Shown here piece after piece: positions 1 to 10,354 of a DNA stretch of 64,000 nt. Source of the stretch: Neisseria subflava (GTDB taxonomy: Bacteria > Pseudomonadota > Gammaproteobacteria > Burkholderiales > Neisseriaceae); assembly GCF_024205745.1 (NCBI RefSeq), contig NZ_CP073117.1, positions 372,001-436,000 on the forward strand, in the 5' to 3' direction. The translations under genes and the position numbers were made by a program. How positions within the stretch are numbered: position 1 is the first letter of the stretch; every line of letters begins with the position of its first letter. The notes beneath the pieces were generated by a model. It made no database searches. It had not been told where the DNA came from and saw only the letters and a program-made list of their open reading frames with translations.

Positions 1-18
1 CAGAGTAATCATCTGCAT

Positions 19-132
19 TTACTCCCGATAATCAACAAACCCCAAACGATTACCCGACGGATCATAGAATCCACCATCCGGTACGGCGGCTTTAAAACTT
101 ATGTGCAGGTTGGCTGGAAGTTTCCGCCTACC
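19..132 (-). pseudogene. C-terminal remnant of a VOC/glyoxalase-like protein
   Basis: The minus strand ends in a reading frame with the C-terminal sequence GGFYDPSGNRLGFVDYRE followed by a stop. This tail is typical of small vicinal-oxygen-chelate (glyoxalase/bleomycin resistance) proteins. Upstream the frame meets a stop at 133-135 after about 37 codons, and I see no start codon, so only the tail of a protein that usually has 120-150 residues is left. It is probably a decayed gene. No function should be assumed. Confidence 0.45.
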
Positions 133-179
133 CTATCAATGAAATTCACTCAAAATTTTATAAAATCCAAAAATTGGAA

Positions 180-665
180 TTATAGAATTTTCTTTAAAAC
201 AACAAATTCTTTGTCTTTTTCTATCTTAAATTTTCCCAAGATCCACTCACCACTCTTTTTAAACTCTCCGTTTTCTCCACAATAGCCTCTTTGCTCAACC
301 TTGGTCGCTTGCAGAATCACTTCATCATCACTTACAAATCGATAAAGACCTTCTGAATGCGGAAAACAATCATTACCGCATTCTGCTGAATAACTGCTAC
401 TAAACCTGCCGTCTTTATCAAACTCAATGTGCTTTCCATAAATGTGATTGTCAGAGCCGGCTGTTTCTACCCGACTGAGATAATATGCGTTTTTGGGCGC
501 ATCCATGGGTAACTCGTCAATATGCCACAATCCCACTAGTACATTTTTTTCTAAAATTTTTCCTTGATTGATTGAAACTGCTTGAGGCTTTGGCTCGGAC
601 TCAAGACAACCTGTCAAAGATAATGACAATCCCAATACAACAAGGGCTGAGATAAATTTCTGCAT
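180..665 (-). CDS. putative lipoprotein, unknown function
   Basis: This 161-residue protein has a classic lipoprotein signal: a short basic start, a hydrophobic stretch at residues 4-17, and a lipobox LTGC with the lipidated cysteine at residue 20. The mature part is polar. It contains a Cys pair (AECGNDCF) and a further Cys, so a disulfide is possible in the periplasm. I do not recognise a family. It stands alone, about 100 bases beyond the 3' end of dapE, in the same orientation. It is convincing as a gene because of the clean lipobox and its length. Confidence 0.75.
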   Translation of the reverse strand: MQKFISALVVLGLSLSLTGCLESEPKPQAVSINQGKILEKNVLVGLWHIDELPMDAPKNAYYLSRVETAGSDNHIYGKHIEFDKDGRFSSSYSAECGNDCFPHSEGLYRFVSDDEVILQATKVEQRGYCGENGEFKKSGEWILGKFKIEKDKEFVVLKKIL

Positions 666-771
666 AGAAAACCTTTAGTGAAGAAATCGATTAATAACAG
701 TCAAAGCATTGTCCCAATGTATGCCAATTTTGATGAGGCAATACCTTTTCTGCCGTTTTCAGACGGCCTTT

Positions 772-1969
<1,198 letters not shown>

Positions 1970-2008
1970 TGAGTTTATTATGGGCAATTTGTCTTTCTAC
2001 GTCCTGAG

Positions 2009-2629
2009 TTATTTTCCATGACAAGCTTCATAAAGCGGCAGTAATTCTTCCACTGTTTCCGCTATCCATTTCGCGACATCCTGCTTGCCCAAATCATCGC
2101 GTTCGATGTGTTTTCCGATACAGAAGAAATCTTTGTCGTCTCGAAGCTTTCTATCGCCGTCGCTTTGTTGGGCGACGGTACGATAATCGTCATATTCGCT
2201 TTCCGCACCGTGCCACATATCGAATGAAGCGTATTTTTCAGTATCAAAATTATCCAGCCAGCGGTTGTAATCAGGCAGCGCGATGGGGGAAACATCGGCT
2301 TTATAACAGTGCCAATCCAAGCTGACACTCAAACGGCGGCGATTCAGCAAAATCGATAAAATCGCTGCGGAATTTTTATATTGTTCGTATTTGAAATAAG
2401 CAAAGAAATGAGCGCGTACCTGCCAGCCGTTACACCAGCGTTCGATATGCGGCGGCGCAAACGGCGCACCCAATTCGGCGGCAACCTGCTGGATCAGCTG
2501 CTGCCATACCTGCCAGTTTTCTTTATAGTCTGCCTTGATTTGCGGAATGCTTTCAGGCTGGTATTTTTTAAGCTGGGAAAACTGGAAAAAAGGGATATTG
2601 AACAAATCGCAACTTTTTGGGGTCAGCAT
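2009..2629 (-). CDS. HI_0552-like family protein
   Basis: This 206-residue soluble protein is rich in Trp, Tyr and Asp, with no signal peptide or membrane segment. Its N-terminus (MLTPKSCDLFNIPFFQFSQL) and overall make-up resemble a small family found in Neisseria and Pasteurellaceae, of which Haemophilus HI_0552 is the example I recall. I place it there tentatively, from memory of the family rather than from an alignment. The biochemical role is not established by anything visible here. Codon use matches its neighbours, and it lies 34 bases beyond the end of the hemerythrin gene, so the two may be co-transcribed. Confidence 0.65.
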   Translation of the reverse strand: MLTPKSCDLFNIPFFQFSQLKKYQPESIPQIKADYKENWQVWQQLIQQVAAELGAPFAPPHIERWCNGWQVRAHFFAYFKYEQYKNSAAILSILLNRRRLSVSLDWHCYKADVSPIALPDYNRWLDNFDTEKYASFDMWHGAESEYDDYRTVAQQSDGDRKLRDDKDFFCIGKHIERDDLGKQDVAKWIAETVEELLPLYEACHGK

Positions 2630-2663
2630 AGTGTATTCCTTGAGACGATTGTTTCAGACGGCC

Positions 2664-3173
2664 TTATTTGCGGCGGCGTGCAGCCATAATTTCGCCGATT
2701 TCGGTCAATTTTTCTTTGGGGATAAAGGTTTTGCCCATATCAAACAAAGGCTCTTCAATTGCTAGATGAACATCATATCCTGCGACAAAACGTTTGAATG
2801 CTTCGGCATCAGGGATATAGGTGTTGTCCGCTTCAAGCTTGGCAAATTCAGCCGCCACGCCGTCCCAGTTGCTATGCAGGCTGACATGTTGGCGCAACAG
2901 CTCGTCAACGCTTTCTTGTGCTTGCGGCGCATATTGCAACAAAAGCGGAAAGAAGTTTTCTTCTTCATCTTCATGGTGTAACGGTGCGGCAACGTTGAAA
3001 TACTGGGCAATTTGGCGGATGGTTTGCAAAACAACCTGATTGCAGCCATTTTCGGCGATATAGTCCGACAACATGGCAACCTGATTGCAGAAACGGCGCA
3101 CTTTGCCGTGGCAGGCGTACAGCATTTCAATGGGTTCGGCAAAAGTAACGCTTTTGGTTTCAAACGGATTCAT
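2664..3173 (-). CDS. hemerythrin HHE-domain protein
   Basis: This 169-residue cytoplasmic protein is all-helical in character with spaced His and Glu/Asp residues: an early [10 protein letters not shown], a central [16 protein letters not shown] and a late DVHLAIEE. This pattern fits the four-helix hemerythrin/HHE fold that binds a di-iron centre. Such proteins sense or store O2 or NO, or help repair iron centres. Which of these applies cannot be told from sequence. The start at 3173 is supported by the position of the conserved domain. Terminal [10 protein letters not shown]-like sequence is followed by a basic tail. Confidence 0.85.
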   Translation of the reverse strand: MNPFETKSVTFAEPIEMLYACHGKVRRFCNQVAMLSDYIAENGCNQVVLQTIRQIAQYFNVAAPLHHEDEEENFFPLLLQYAPQAQESVDELLRQHVSLHSNWDGVAAEFAKLEADNTYIPDAEAFKRFVAGYDVHLAIEEPLFDMGKTFIPKEKLTEIGEIMAARRRK

Positions 3174-3210
3174 AGGATTTATTCTTAAATTAATGTTTCC
3201 AGATTATAAC

Positions 3211-3240
3211 AAAACAGCCTGCGCAAGGCAGGCTGTCTGT
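3211..3240 (-). terminator. intrinsic terminator of laz
   Basis: CAGCCTGC at 3215-3222 pairs with GCAGGCTG at 3228-3235. On the minus strand the stem is followed by TTTTG. It lies about 20 bases beyond the azurin stop codon. Confidence 0.75.
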
Positions 3241-3258
3241 TTTCGAGCTTTAGGCGGA

Positions 3259-3837
3259 TTAGTCAACCAAAGTAACTTTACCGTTCATCAAAGCGCCGTG
3301 ACCTGGGAAGGTACAAGCGAATTTGTATTCGCCGCCAGCCAATTTAGCAGGATCCAGAGTCAGGGAAGCTTCTTCGCCACCACCGATCAGTTTGGTGTGA
3401 GCAACAACGCGTGCGTCGTCAGGTTTAACGTAGTCAGTTGCAGCAGCACCGGCACCGTCTTTGAAAATACCGTCCATGTCTTCGGCCTTACCGATGACGA
3501 TGTTGTGACCCATGCTTTCTTTAGGTTGGGTACCGGTGTGTTTCAAAGTGATGGTGAATTCTTTACAAGCTTTGCTTACTTGGATTTCTTTAGTGTTGAA
3601 CTGCATAGCGTCGTTGGCTTCAACAGTAGTCGCGCAGTTGCCGGCAGCAGGAGCGGCGGCAGTATCGGCTGGAGCGGCTTCAGAGGCAGGAGCGGCATCG
3701 GCAGGTGCAGTAGTTTCTGCAGGAGCAGCTTCAGAAGCAGCGGAAGCAGCAGGGGCTTCAGAAGGTTTTGCAGCTTCTTGAGAGCATGCAGCTAAGCCGA
3801 TAACGGCAGCGGAAATCAGAGCCAGATAAGCTTTCAT
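3259..3837 (-). CDS. laz: lipid-modified azurin (Laz)
   Basis: Azurin is a type I copper protein that carries single electrons at the envelope. In Neisseria it is a surface-exposed outer-membrane lipoprotein. The 192-residue precursor has a lipobox GLAAC with Cys18. A linker of about 45 residues made almost only of Ala, Pro, Glu and Thr follows, like the H.8 epitope region. The azurin domain runs from about residue 66. The copper ligands are visible: His in MGHNIV, then Cys, His and Met in [14 protein letters not shown] strong ribosome site (AGGAGA) precedes the ATG. The gene is monocistronic with its own terminator. Confidence 0.95.
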   Translation of the reverse strand: MKAYLALISAAVIGLAACSQEAAKPSEAPAASAASEAAPAETTAPADAAPASEAAPADTAAAPAAGNCATTVEANDAMQFNTKEIQVSKACKEFTITLKHTGTQPKESMGHNIVIGKAEDMDGIFKDGAGAAATDYVKPDDARVVAHTKLIGGGEEASLTLDPAKLAGGEYKFACTFPGHGALMNGKVTLVD

Positions 3838-4128
3838 TGATGTATCTCCTAATGATGAGAGTCTTGTTAAGTTCTATTAACAGCACCACGCGAATATATT
3901 AATAAAAGGCAAACGCCAAACTAAAATTTATCCGCATAGCGTGATGTGAAATTCAGGCGTTATTTTGCTACAAACTTCACACGAAATCAAAGTTTCAAGC
4001 CAAGTTTACATCAGTTTACCTAAAAGAAAACAGATACTTTTTAGGTCGTATTTCTTTAGTATTAGATGCTATAAGCCGAACGATATAAGTTTTAACGTTT
4101 CTTAACGAGAATCTCATCTGGCATGATT

Positions 4129-4551
4129 TTAACGGCTGTGCTTGCGTACCAATTCTGCCAATGCCGCCGCCAATTCGGGATGTTTGCCTTCCAATTTGGC
4201 TGCCGCCTCATCAAAACTGTCTAAAGCTGCCTCGCTCAATCGCAAACTATTGGTTTTCGGTTGAGCTGGAGGACTGGGGACTACCCTGACCACCACCTCC
4301 CTTACCCCTGCATGCAATGTTTGCAACTTGGGCAACATGGCAGGCAGGATCATTTTCAAACGCGAAGCAGCCATATTATTGGCGGCAAGAAAGACCAATC
4401 TTCCGTCTTCTACGCAGGCCGTCTGAAAATGCGGATGCAGGTTGGCCGGCAAAACCGTTTTGATTTTTGCATCCAATTTCCGCCATTGTTGCGATTGTTG
4501 CAACAAGCCCTCCAATAAATGATCGCGCTTGCCTAATTGTGCTAAATCCAT
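4129..4551 (-). CDS. DUF721 / DciA-like protein
   Basis: This 140-residue basic protein has the DUF721 pattern: an N-terminal helical segment, then a beta-rich core (GRLVFLAANNMAASRLKMIL). DciA is the ancestral loader of the replicative helicase DnaB in bacteria that lack DnaC. In many proteobacteria a DUF721 gene lies beside secA, and here it is divergent from secA across about 150 bases. That context supports the assignment. The C-terminal tail of about 40 residues (Ala/Leu/Glu-rich) is outside the core domain. The helicase-loading role is inferred from family and position. Confidence 0.7.
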   Translation of the reverse strand: MDLAQLGKRDHLLEGLLQQSQQWRKLDAKIKTVLPANLHPHFQTACVEDGRLVFLAANNMAASRLKMILPAMLPKLQTLHAGVREVVVRVVPSPPAQPKTNSLRLSEAALDSFDEAAAKLEGKHPELAAALAELVRKHSR

Positions 4552-4704
4552 AGTTTCAGACGGCCTCTCAGTGAATTAACCAAACAATTACAATTGAAAT
4601 ACAGCAAAACCGCCTTTATTTCAAACAGCATTACCGCGTTATACAAGCGCTTGTGTTAAAATCTCAGTTTCGCCCACTATTATATCAAGGCGCAGGAATT
4701 ATTC

Positions 4705-7458
4705 ATGCTGACAAACATTGCTAAGAAAATCTTCGGCAGCCGCAACGACCGCCTGCTGAAACAATATCGTAAATCCGTTGCCAAAATCAACGCGCTTGAG
4801 AAACAAATGCAGGCCTTGAGCGATGCAGAACTGCAAGCTAAAACAGCCGAATTCAAACAACGTCTCGCCGACGGACAAAGCTTGGACGACATTTTGGTCG
4901 AAGCCTTTGCCGTCTGCCGCGAAGCATCGAGCCGTGTATTGGGCATGCGCCACTTCGATGTACAGCTGATCGGCGGTATGGTCCTGCACAACGGCAAAAT
5001 CGCCGAAATGCGTACCGGTGAAGGTAAAACTCTGGTGGCCACCCTTGCCGTTTACCTGAATGCATTGTCAGGAAAAGGCGTACACGTCGTTACCGTCAAC
5101 GACTACCTCGCCTCCCGTGACGCGAGCATTATGGAGCCGTTATACAATTTCTTAGGCTTGAGCGTCGGCGTGATCGTCGCCGATTTGCAACCTTTCGAAC
5201 GCCAGACTGCTTACGGTGCCGACATTACTTACGGTACAAACAACGAATTCGGTTTCGACTACCTGCGCGACAATATGGTGACCGACCAATACGACAAAGT
5301 TCAACGCGAATTGAACTTTGCCGTAGTCGACGAAGTGGACTCCATTCTGATTGACGAAGCGCGTACGCCACTGATTATTTCCGGCCAGGCGGATGACAAC
5401 ATCCAGCTCTACCGCGTGATGAATGCCGTTCCTGCCCACCTTATCCGCCAAGAAACCGAAGAAGGCGAAGGTGATTACTGGGTAGATGAAAAAGCACACC
5501 AAGTTATCCTAAGCGAAGCCGGTCACGAACACGCCGAGCAAATCCTGACTCAAATGGGCTTATTGCAGGAAAACGATTCGCTCTACTCTGCCGCCAATAT
5601 TTCCCTGATGCACCACCTCATGGCTGCATTGCGCGCGCACACCCTGTTCCACAAGGACCAACACTACGTCATTCAAGACGGCGAAATCGTGATTGTGGAC
5701 GAATTCACAGGCCGTCTGATGGCCGGCCGCCGTTGGTCCGAAGGCTTGCACCAAGCCGTTGAAGCCAAAGAAGGTGTAGAAATCAAACGCGAAAACCAAA
5801 CGCTTGCATCTATTACCTTCCAAAACTACTTCCGTCTGTACAACAAACTGTCCGGCATGACCGGTACGGCCGACACCGAAGCATTCGAGTTCCAAAGCAT
5901 TTACAACCTCGAAACCGTCATCATCCCGACCAACCGTCCTGTACAACGTAAAGACTTCAACGACCAAATCTTCCGCTCAGCCGAAGAAAAATTTGAAGCC
6001 GTTGTCAAAGACATCGCCGAATGCCACAAAAACGGCCAGCCGGTTTTGGTCGGTACAACCAGCATCGAAAACTCCGAACTGGTTTCTGACTTGTTACGCA
6101 AAGCAGGTCTACCACATAACGTTCTGAACGCCAAAGAACACGAGCGCGAGGCATTGATTGTGGCTCAAGCCGGTAAAGTGGGCGCAATTACCGTTGCCAC
6201 CAACATGGCCGGCCGCGGTACCGATATTGTCTTGGGCGGCAACCTCAAACATCAAATCGAAGCCATCCGTGCAGATGAAACCTTGAGCGAACAGCAAAAA
6301 CAAGCGCAAATTTCCGCCCTTGAAAGCGGTTGGCAAGCCGAACACGACCAAGTTGTGGCTGCAGGCGGTTTGCACATTATCGGTACCGAACGCCACGAAA
6401 GCCGCCGTATCGACAACCAATTACGGGGTCGTGCCGGTCGTCAAGGTGACCCTGGCTCCAGCCGTTTCTATCTGTCGTTTGAAGACCCATTGCTGCGCCT
6501 GTTTGCACTCGACCGTGCTGCCGCCATCCTCAACCGTCTGGCACCTGAGCGCGGCGTCGCCATCGAACACGGTCTGCTGACCCGTCAAATCGAAGGCGCA
6601 CAACGTAAAGTCGAAGGCCGCAACTTCGATATGCGCAAACAAGTTTTGGAATACGATGACGTTGCCAACGACCAACGTAAAGTGATTTACCATCAACGCA
6701 ACGAAATCCTGACCAGCAAAGACGTCAGCGATTTGACCCGCGAAATCCGCGCCGACGTTATCAGCGACTTGGTTGATTACCACATCCCGCCTGACAGCAT
6801 GGAAGAGCAATGGGACATTCCGGCATTGGAGCACCAACTTGCCGCCGATTTCCGCCTGCATGTCGATATTAAAGGTTGGCTGAAAGAAGACAGCACTTTG
6901 GACAACCAAGACATTAAAGAACGCCTCATCAAGCGCATCGAAGACGAGTATGCCGAAAAAGTCGAATTGGTCGGCAAACAGGCTATGTCAGATTTTGAAC
7001 GCAATGTTATGCTGCAAGTTATCGACAACCAATGGCGCGAACACCTCGCCGCTATGGACTACTTGCGCCAAGGTATCCATCTGCGCAGCTATGCTCAGAA
7101 AAATCCGAAACAGGAATACAAACGCGAAGCTTTCGCCATGTTTGAAAACCTGTGGCGCGGCATCAAACAAAACATTGCCGCTTTGCTGACCGCCGTTCAA
7201 ATCGAGCGCAACAGCGAATACGACCACACTGCCGCACAAAGCGTCAGCGATGTTCAAACCGTCCACTCCGATGCGCCTGATATGGAAGAATTGCTCGGTC
7301 AATCGCAAACCGATTTGGTTACCGAAGCGTTTGATCCTGACGGCACAGACTTCAGCCCTGAAGCGCTTGCACAAAATGGCCTGATTGTTCACCGCAACGA
7401 TCCTTGCCCTTGCGGCAGCGGCCTGAAATACAAACAGTGCCACGGTAAATTGAACTAA
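4705..7458 (+). CDS. secA: protein translocase ATPase SecA
   Basis: SecA drives unfolded preproteins through SecYEG by ATP hydrolysis. The 917-residue protein has the usual length. Walker A is MRTGEGKT near residue 102 and the DEAD-type Walker B lies in [15 protein letters not shown] near 210. Motif V/VI residues are in [13 protein letters not shown] and [13 protein letters not shown]. The C-terminal zinc-binding tail [14 protein letters not shown], which contacts SecB, is complete. The gene is transcribed alone, divergently from the DUF721 gene, and ends at a DUS-paired terminator. No SecM-like regulator is visible upstream. Confidence 0.98.
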   Translation: MLTNIAKKIFGSRNDRLLKQYRKSVAKINALEKQMQALSDAELQAKTAEFKQRLADGQSLDDILVEAFAVCREASSRVLGMRHFDVQLIGGMVLHNGKIAEMRTGEGKTLVATLAVYLNALSGKGVHVVTVNDYLASRDASIMEPLYNFLGLSVGVIVADLQPFERQTAYGADITYGTNNEFGFDYLRDNMVTDQYDKVQRELNFAVVDEVDSILIDEARTPLIISGQADDNIQLYRVMNAVPAHLIRQETEEGEGDYWVDEKAHQVILSEAGHEHAEQILTQMGLLQENDSLYSAANISLMHHLMAALRAHTLFHKDQHYVIQDGEIVIVDEFTGRLMAGRRWSEGLHQAVEAKEGVEIKRENQTLASITFQNYFRLYNKLSGMTGTADTEAFEFQSIYNLETVIIPTNRPVQRKDFNDQIFRSAEEKFEAVVKDIAECHKNGQPVLVGTTSIENSELVSDLLRKAGLPHNVLNAKEHEREALIVAQAGKVGAITVATNMAGRGTDIVLGGNLKHQIEAIRADETLSEQQKQAQISALESGWQAEHDQVVAAGGLHIIGTERHESRRIDNQLRGRAGRQGDPGSSRFYLSFEDPLLRLFALDRAAAILNRLAPERGVAIEHGLLTRQIEGAQRKVEGRNFDMRKQVLEYDDVANDQRKVIYHQRNEILTSKDVSDLTREIRADVISDLVDYHIPPDSMEEQWDIPALEHQLAADFRLHVDIKGWLKEDSTLDNQDIKERLIKRIEDEYAEKVELVGKQAMSDFERNVMLQVIDNQWREHLAAMDYLRQGIHLRSYAQKNPKQEYKREAFAMFENLWRGIKQNIAALLTAVQIERNSEYDHTAAQSVSDVQTVHSDAPDMEELLGQSQTDLVTEAFDPDGTDFSPEALAQNGLIVHRNDPCPCGSGLKYKQCHGKLN

Positions 7459-7472
7459 GCAGTCATCTCAAA

Positions 7473-7534
7473 AGGCCGTCTGAACAGATGTAACAATGAA
7501 GTCAAAGATTCTCGTTTCACTGTTCAGACGGCCT
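7473..7534 (+). terminator. paired uptake sequences after secA
   Basis: The 15-base AGGCCGTCTGAACAG at 7473-7487 is matched by its exact complement at 7520-7534, with a 32-base loop. It separates secA from aroC. Confidence 0.55.
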
Positions 7535-7590
7535 GAGAATTATCCAAACAAGCAAAAAATTTCCACACCCAATTTCAAAAGAGTATCCCT

Positions 7591-8691
7591 ATGGCAGGCA
7601 ATACTTTCGGACAAATCTTTACCGTTACCACTTTCGGCGAAAGCCACGGCGCAGGCTTGGGCTGTATCATTGACGGCTGCCCGCCCGGATTAGAATTGAG
7701 CGAAGCGGATATCCAATTTGACCTTGACCGCCGTAAACCCGGCACCAGCCGCCACGTTACCCAACGCCGCGAAGCCGACCAAGTCGAAATCCTCTCCGGC
7801 GTATTCGAAGGCAAAACCACCGGCACACCCATCGCCCTCCTGATCCGCAATACCGACCAACGCAGCAAAGACTATGGCAATATCGCCACCAGTTTCCGCC
7901 CCGGCCATGCCGATTACACCTACTGGCACAAATACGGCACACGCGACTACCGCGGCGGAGGTAGAAGTTCCGCCCGCGAAACCGCCGCACGTGTTGCCGC
8001 CGGAGCAGTCGCTAAAAAATGGCTGAAAGAAAAATTCGGCACGGAAATTACCGCCTACGTGACCCAAGTCGGTGAAAAAGAAATCCAGTTTGAAGGTTAC
8101 GAATATATTTCCCAAAATCCTTTTTTTGCAGCAAACCAAAGCCAAATTGAGGACTTGGAAAACTATATGGACAGCGTGCGCAAATCATTGGATTCTGTCG
8201 GCGCAAAACTTCATATCGAAGCAGCCAACGTCCCTATCGGCTTGGGCGAACCGGTTTTTGACCGCCTCGATGCAGAAATTGCCTATGCCATGATGGGCAT
8301 TAATGCCGTCAAAGGCGTTGAAATCGGTGCAGGTTTTGATAGCGTAACGCAACGCGGCAGCGAGCATGGCGACGAGCTCACGCCTCAAGGTTTTCTATCC
8401 AACCACTCAGGCGGCATCTTGGGCGGCATCAGCACCGGACAAGACATTCATGTGAATATTGCCATCAAACCGACCAGTTCCATCGCTACACCGCGTCGCA
8501 GCATTGATATAGAGGGCAACCCTGTCGAGCTTGCCACACACGGCCGACACGACCCCTGCGTCGGCCTACGCGCCGCTCCGATTGCAGAAGCCATGCTGGC
8601 CTTGGTATTGATTGACCACGCCTTACGCCATCGTGCGCAAAATGCCGACGTAGTGGTTGATACGCCAGATATTGCCAAGACTCGTGGGTAA
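7591..8691 (+). CDS. aroC: chorismate synthase
   Basis: AroC converts 5-enolpyruvylshikimate-3-phosphate to chorismate, the last step of the common aromatic pathway, using reduced FMN. The 366-residue protein is of full family length. It starts [20 protein letters not shown], whose GESHG motif is conserved, and carries the [10 protein letters not shown] and GGRSSARET signatures and the later [12 protein letters not shown] motif. It lies 130 bases after secA with a terminator between, so it probably has its own promoter. Nothing odd is seen. Confidence 0.98.
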   Translation: MAGNTFGQIFTVTTFGESHGAGLGCIIDGCPPGLELSEADIQFDLDRRKPGTSRHVTQRREADQVEILSGVFEGKTTGTPIALLIRNTDQRSKDYGNIATSFRPGHADYTYWHKYGTRDYRGGGRSSARETAARVAAGAVAKKWLKEKFGTEITAYVTQVGEKEIQFEGYEYISQNPFFAANQSQIEDLENYMDSVRKSLDSVGAKLHIEAANVPIGLGEPVFDRLDAEIAYAMMGINAVKGVEIGAGFDSVTQRGSEHGDELTPQGFLSNHSGGILGGISTGQDIHVNIAIKPTSSIATPRRSIDIEGNPVELATHGRHDPCVGLRAAPIAEAMLALVLIDHALRHRAQNADVVVDTPDIAKTRG

Positions 8692-8699
8692 TATCTAAA

Positions 8700-8759
8700 A
8701 AGGCCGTCTGAAAACGCCTATTTATATGATATTATAATATGCACTTTTCAGACGGCCTT
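8700..8759 (+). terminator. paired uptake sequences after aroC
   Basis: AAGGCCGTCTGAAAA at 8700-8714 is complementary to TTTTCAGACGGCCTT at 8745-8759. The loop is AT-rich. Confidence 0.6.
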
Positions 8760-8782
8760 AAACTATATATCAGGACCTTACA

Positions 8783-9376
8783 ATGGAAAATACTGAAAAC
8801 CACACATCCGTCGCACCACCTGCCAAAATCCACACAGCCGCCTATGTCCTTGCAGGCGTTTCCTTTATTCCGCTTATCGGTTTGATCTTCGGCATAGCGG
8901 CTTTGGTTTTAAGTATATTGGGATGGCGCAAACGTGGTGCAAAAATTGTTGCCTTGATTGCCTCCTTAGGAATGTTATGCACCGTTGCACTTTACGGCAC
9001 ATTGTTTTATTTCGGCTTTGTTCAGCGAGGAGGTGTGTACGACGAACTGAGGCAGCAACTGACGGTAAATACTTTGTCTAGTTTGGTTTCCGAAGTCGAA
9101 TTCTACCGTCTGCAACACGGTGTCTATCCTGAATCATTAGAGCAGCTCCAAGAATCTCAGCCGAACAAGCCGATATTTATGTACGATACGAGTACTACGC
9201 CTTTGAGTTCCGAACCGCTCCGACTGTTTTATTACGAACGCAGCGGTGACACTCATTATTACTTGCGCAGCGTGGGCAATGATGGTGAAGCGTTTACTGC
9301 TGACGACATTCTGCCAAATATTGAACAGACCCAAAACAGCAAAATCGGTCTGTTATTGCAAAAAGAAGCTCAGTAA
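8783..9376 (+). CDS. membrane protein with GspG-like C-terminal part
   Basis: This 197-residue protein has a polar N-terminus and two hydrophobic segments (about residues 21-48 and 54-78). A soluble, probably periplasmic, domain follows. That domain resembles the distal part of type II secretion major pseudopilins: an alpha-helical VNTLSSLVSEVEFYRLQHGVYP segment, then YYLRSVGNDGEAFTADDILP, which is like the Ca2+-binding GxDGxxxTxDDI loop of GspG. There is no prepilin cleavage motif, so it is not itself a pseudopilin. The function is unknown. A Shine-Dalgarno-like AGGA precedes the start. Confidence 0.75.
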   Translation: MENTENHTSVAPPAKIHTAAYVLAGVSFIPLIGLIFGIAALVLSILGWRKRGAKIVALIASLGMLCTVALYGTLFYFGFVQRGGVYDELRQQLTVNTLSSLVSEVEFYRLQHGVYPESLEQLQESQPNKPIFMYDTSTTPLSSEPLRLFYYERSGDTHYYLRSVGNDGEAFTADDILPNIEQTQNSKIGLLLQKEAQ

Positions 9377-9444
9377 AGATTGAATGGGTACTTCAAATCC
9401 TCTTCGGAGGCTGAAAAATACGAAGCGCGACATCTGCCCACTTG

Positions 9445-9456
9445 AGGTCGTCTGAA
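9445..9456 (+). repeat. variant uptake sequence AGGTCGTCTGAA
   Basis: This is the AGGTCGTCTGAA dialect of the DNA uptake sequence, with T in place of the C of the usual AGGCCGTCTGAA. It lies between the membrane protein gene and proQ, unpaired. Confidence 0.7.
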
Positions 9457-9578
9457 ACTAAACATTTAGAATCGAATATTCTCAGAAAAATTTAGCCAAA
9501 TCACAGTCTTTATACTACAATAGCACCTTATTGCCGTATGACGAAAATACGGATTTATATTAGAGGAATACAACCGCA

Positions 9579-10016
9579 ATGGCACAAGAAACCGCTTTGG
9601 GCGCTGCGCTGAAATCTGCCGTCCAAACCATGAGCAAGAAAAAACAGACAGACATGATTGCCGACCACATTTACGGCAAATATGATGTATTCAAACGATT
9701 CAAACCGTTGGCCGTTGGTATCGACCAAGACTTGGTTGCCGCCCTGCCCCAATACGACCCTGCACTGATTGCACGCGTACTGGCCAACCACTGCCGCCGT
9801 CCGCGCTATCTGAAAGCCCTGGCTCGCGGCGGCAAACGTTTTGACTTGAACAACCGCTTCAAAGGCGAAGTCAGCACAGAAGAACAAACCATCGCCCAAC
9901 AACACCCAGCCGTTCAACAAGCATTGGCTGCACAAGCCGAACGTCAAGCCGCTAAGGCTACCGCCGAAGCAGAAGCGGCTCCTGCTCAAGCTGAGACCAA
10001 CGAAGCTGCTGAATAA
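9579..10016 (+). CDS. proQ: minimal ProQ/FinO RNA chaperone
   Basis: ProQ/FinO proteins bind structured RNA ends and stabilise mRNAs and sRNAs. The 145-residue protein is essentially the FinO core (about residues 5-110), including HCRRPRYLKALARGGKRFDLN. A short Ala/Glu/Gln-rich tail follows, and there is no C-terminal Tudor-like domain. This matches the small Neisseria ProQ, which is a global RNA-binding protein. The start is preceded by TTAGAGGAA, a good ribosome site. A strong terminator follows at 10057-10102. Confidence 0.93.
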   Translation: MAQETALGAALKSAVQTMSKKKQTDMIADHIYGKYDVFKRFKPLAVGIDQDLVAALPQYDPALIARVLANHCRRPRYLKALARGGKRFDLNNRFKGEVSTEEQTIAQQHPAVQQALAAQAERQAAKATAEAEAAPAQAETNEAAE

Positions 10017-10050
10017 TGTTCAGACGGCCTGATAAGGCTCATACTAAATA

Positions 10051-10104
10051 GAAAAACCCCAATTCAATACGGCACTTAAACGTCGATGAATTGGGGCTTT
10101 TTTA
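10051..10104 (+). terminator. intrinsic terminator of proQ
   Basis: CCCCAATTCA at 10057-10066 pairs with TGAATTGGGG at 10087-10096, followed by CTTTTTT. Its poly-T lies on the + strand. Confidence 0.85.
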
Positions 10105-10302
10105 TTGCCCTAACATTATAGTAAACTGATTAAAAATAGCTTTGTTTGCCTTACTACTCTAAGTTTTGAAACCAAAATCTTTTCCAAGATATTCCCAATA
10201 AGGTATTTCTGTATTACCTTGATTATTCTTGTATCAGTTCAAACATTGAACAACATTATTTGTTCGACATTAAAGCAAACTAAAATCTCCTCTTATGAAC
10301 AT
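10105..10302. other. AT-rich spacer between proQ and pit
   Basis: This is about 200 AT-rich bases between the proQ terminator and the pit terminator. I see no gene, RNA or repeat in it. Confidence 0.5.
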
Positions 10303-10338
10303 AAAAGGCCGTCTGAAATATCTTTCAGACGGCCTTTT
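10303..10338 (-). terminator. paired uptake sequences, terminator of pit
   Basis: AAAAGGCCGTCTGAAA at 10303-10318 pairs with TTTCAGACGGCCTTTT at 10323-10338, a 16-bp stem with a 4-base loop. A U-tract on either strand makes it usable in both directions. Confidence 0.85.
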
Positions 10339-10354
10339 TAAATCAAATAATCAA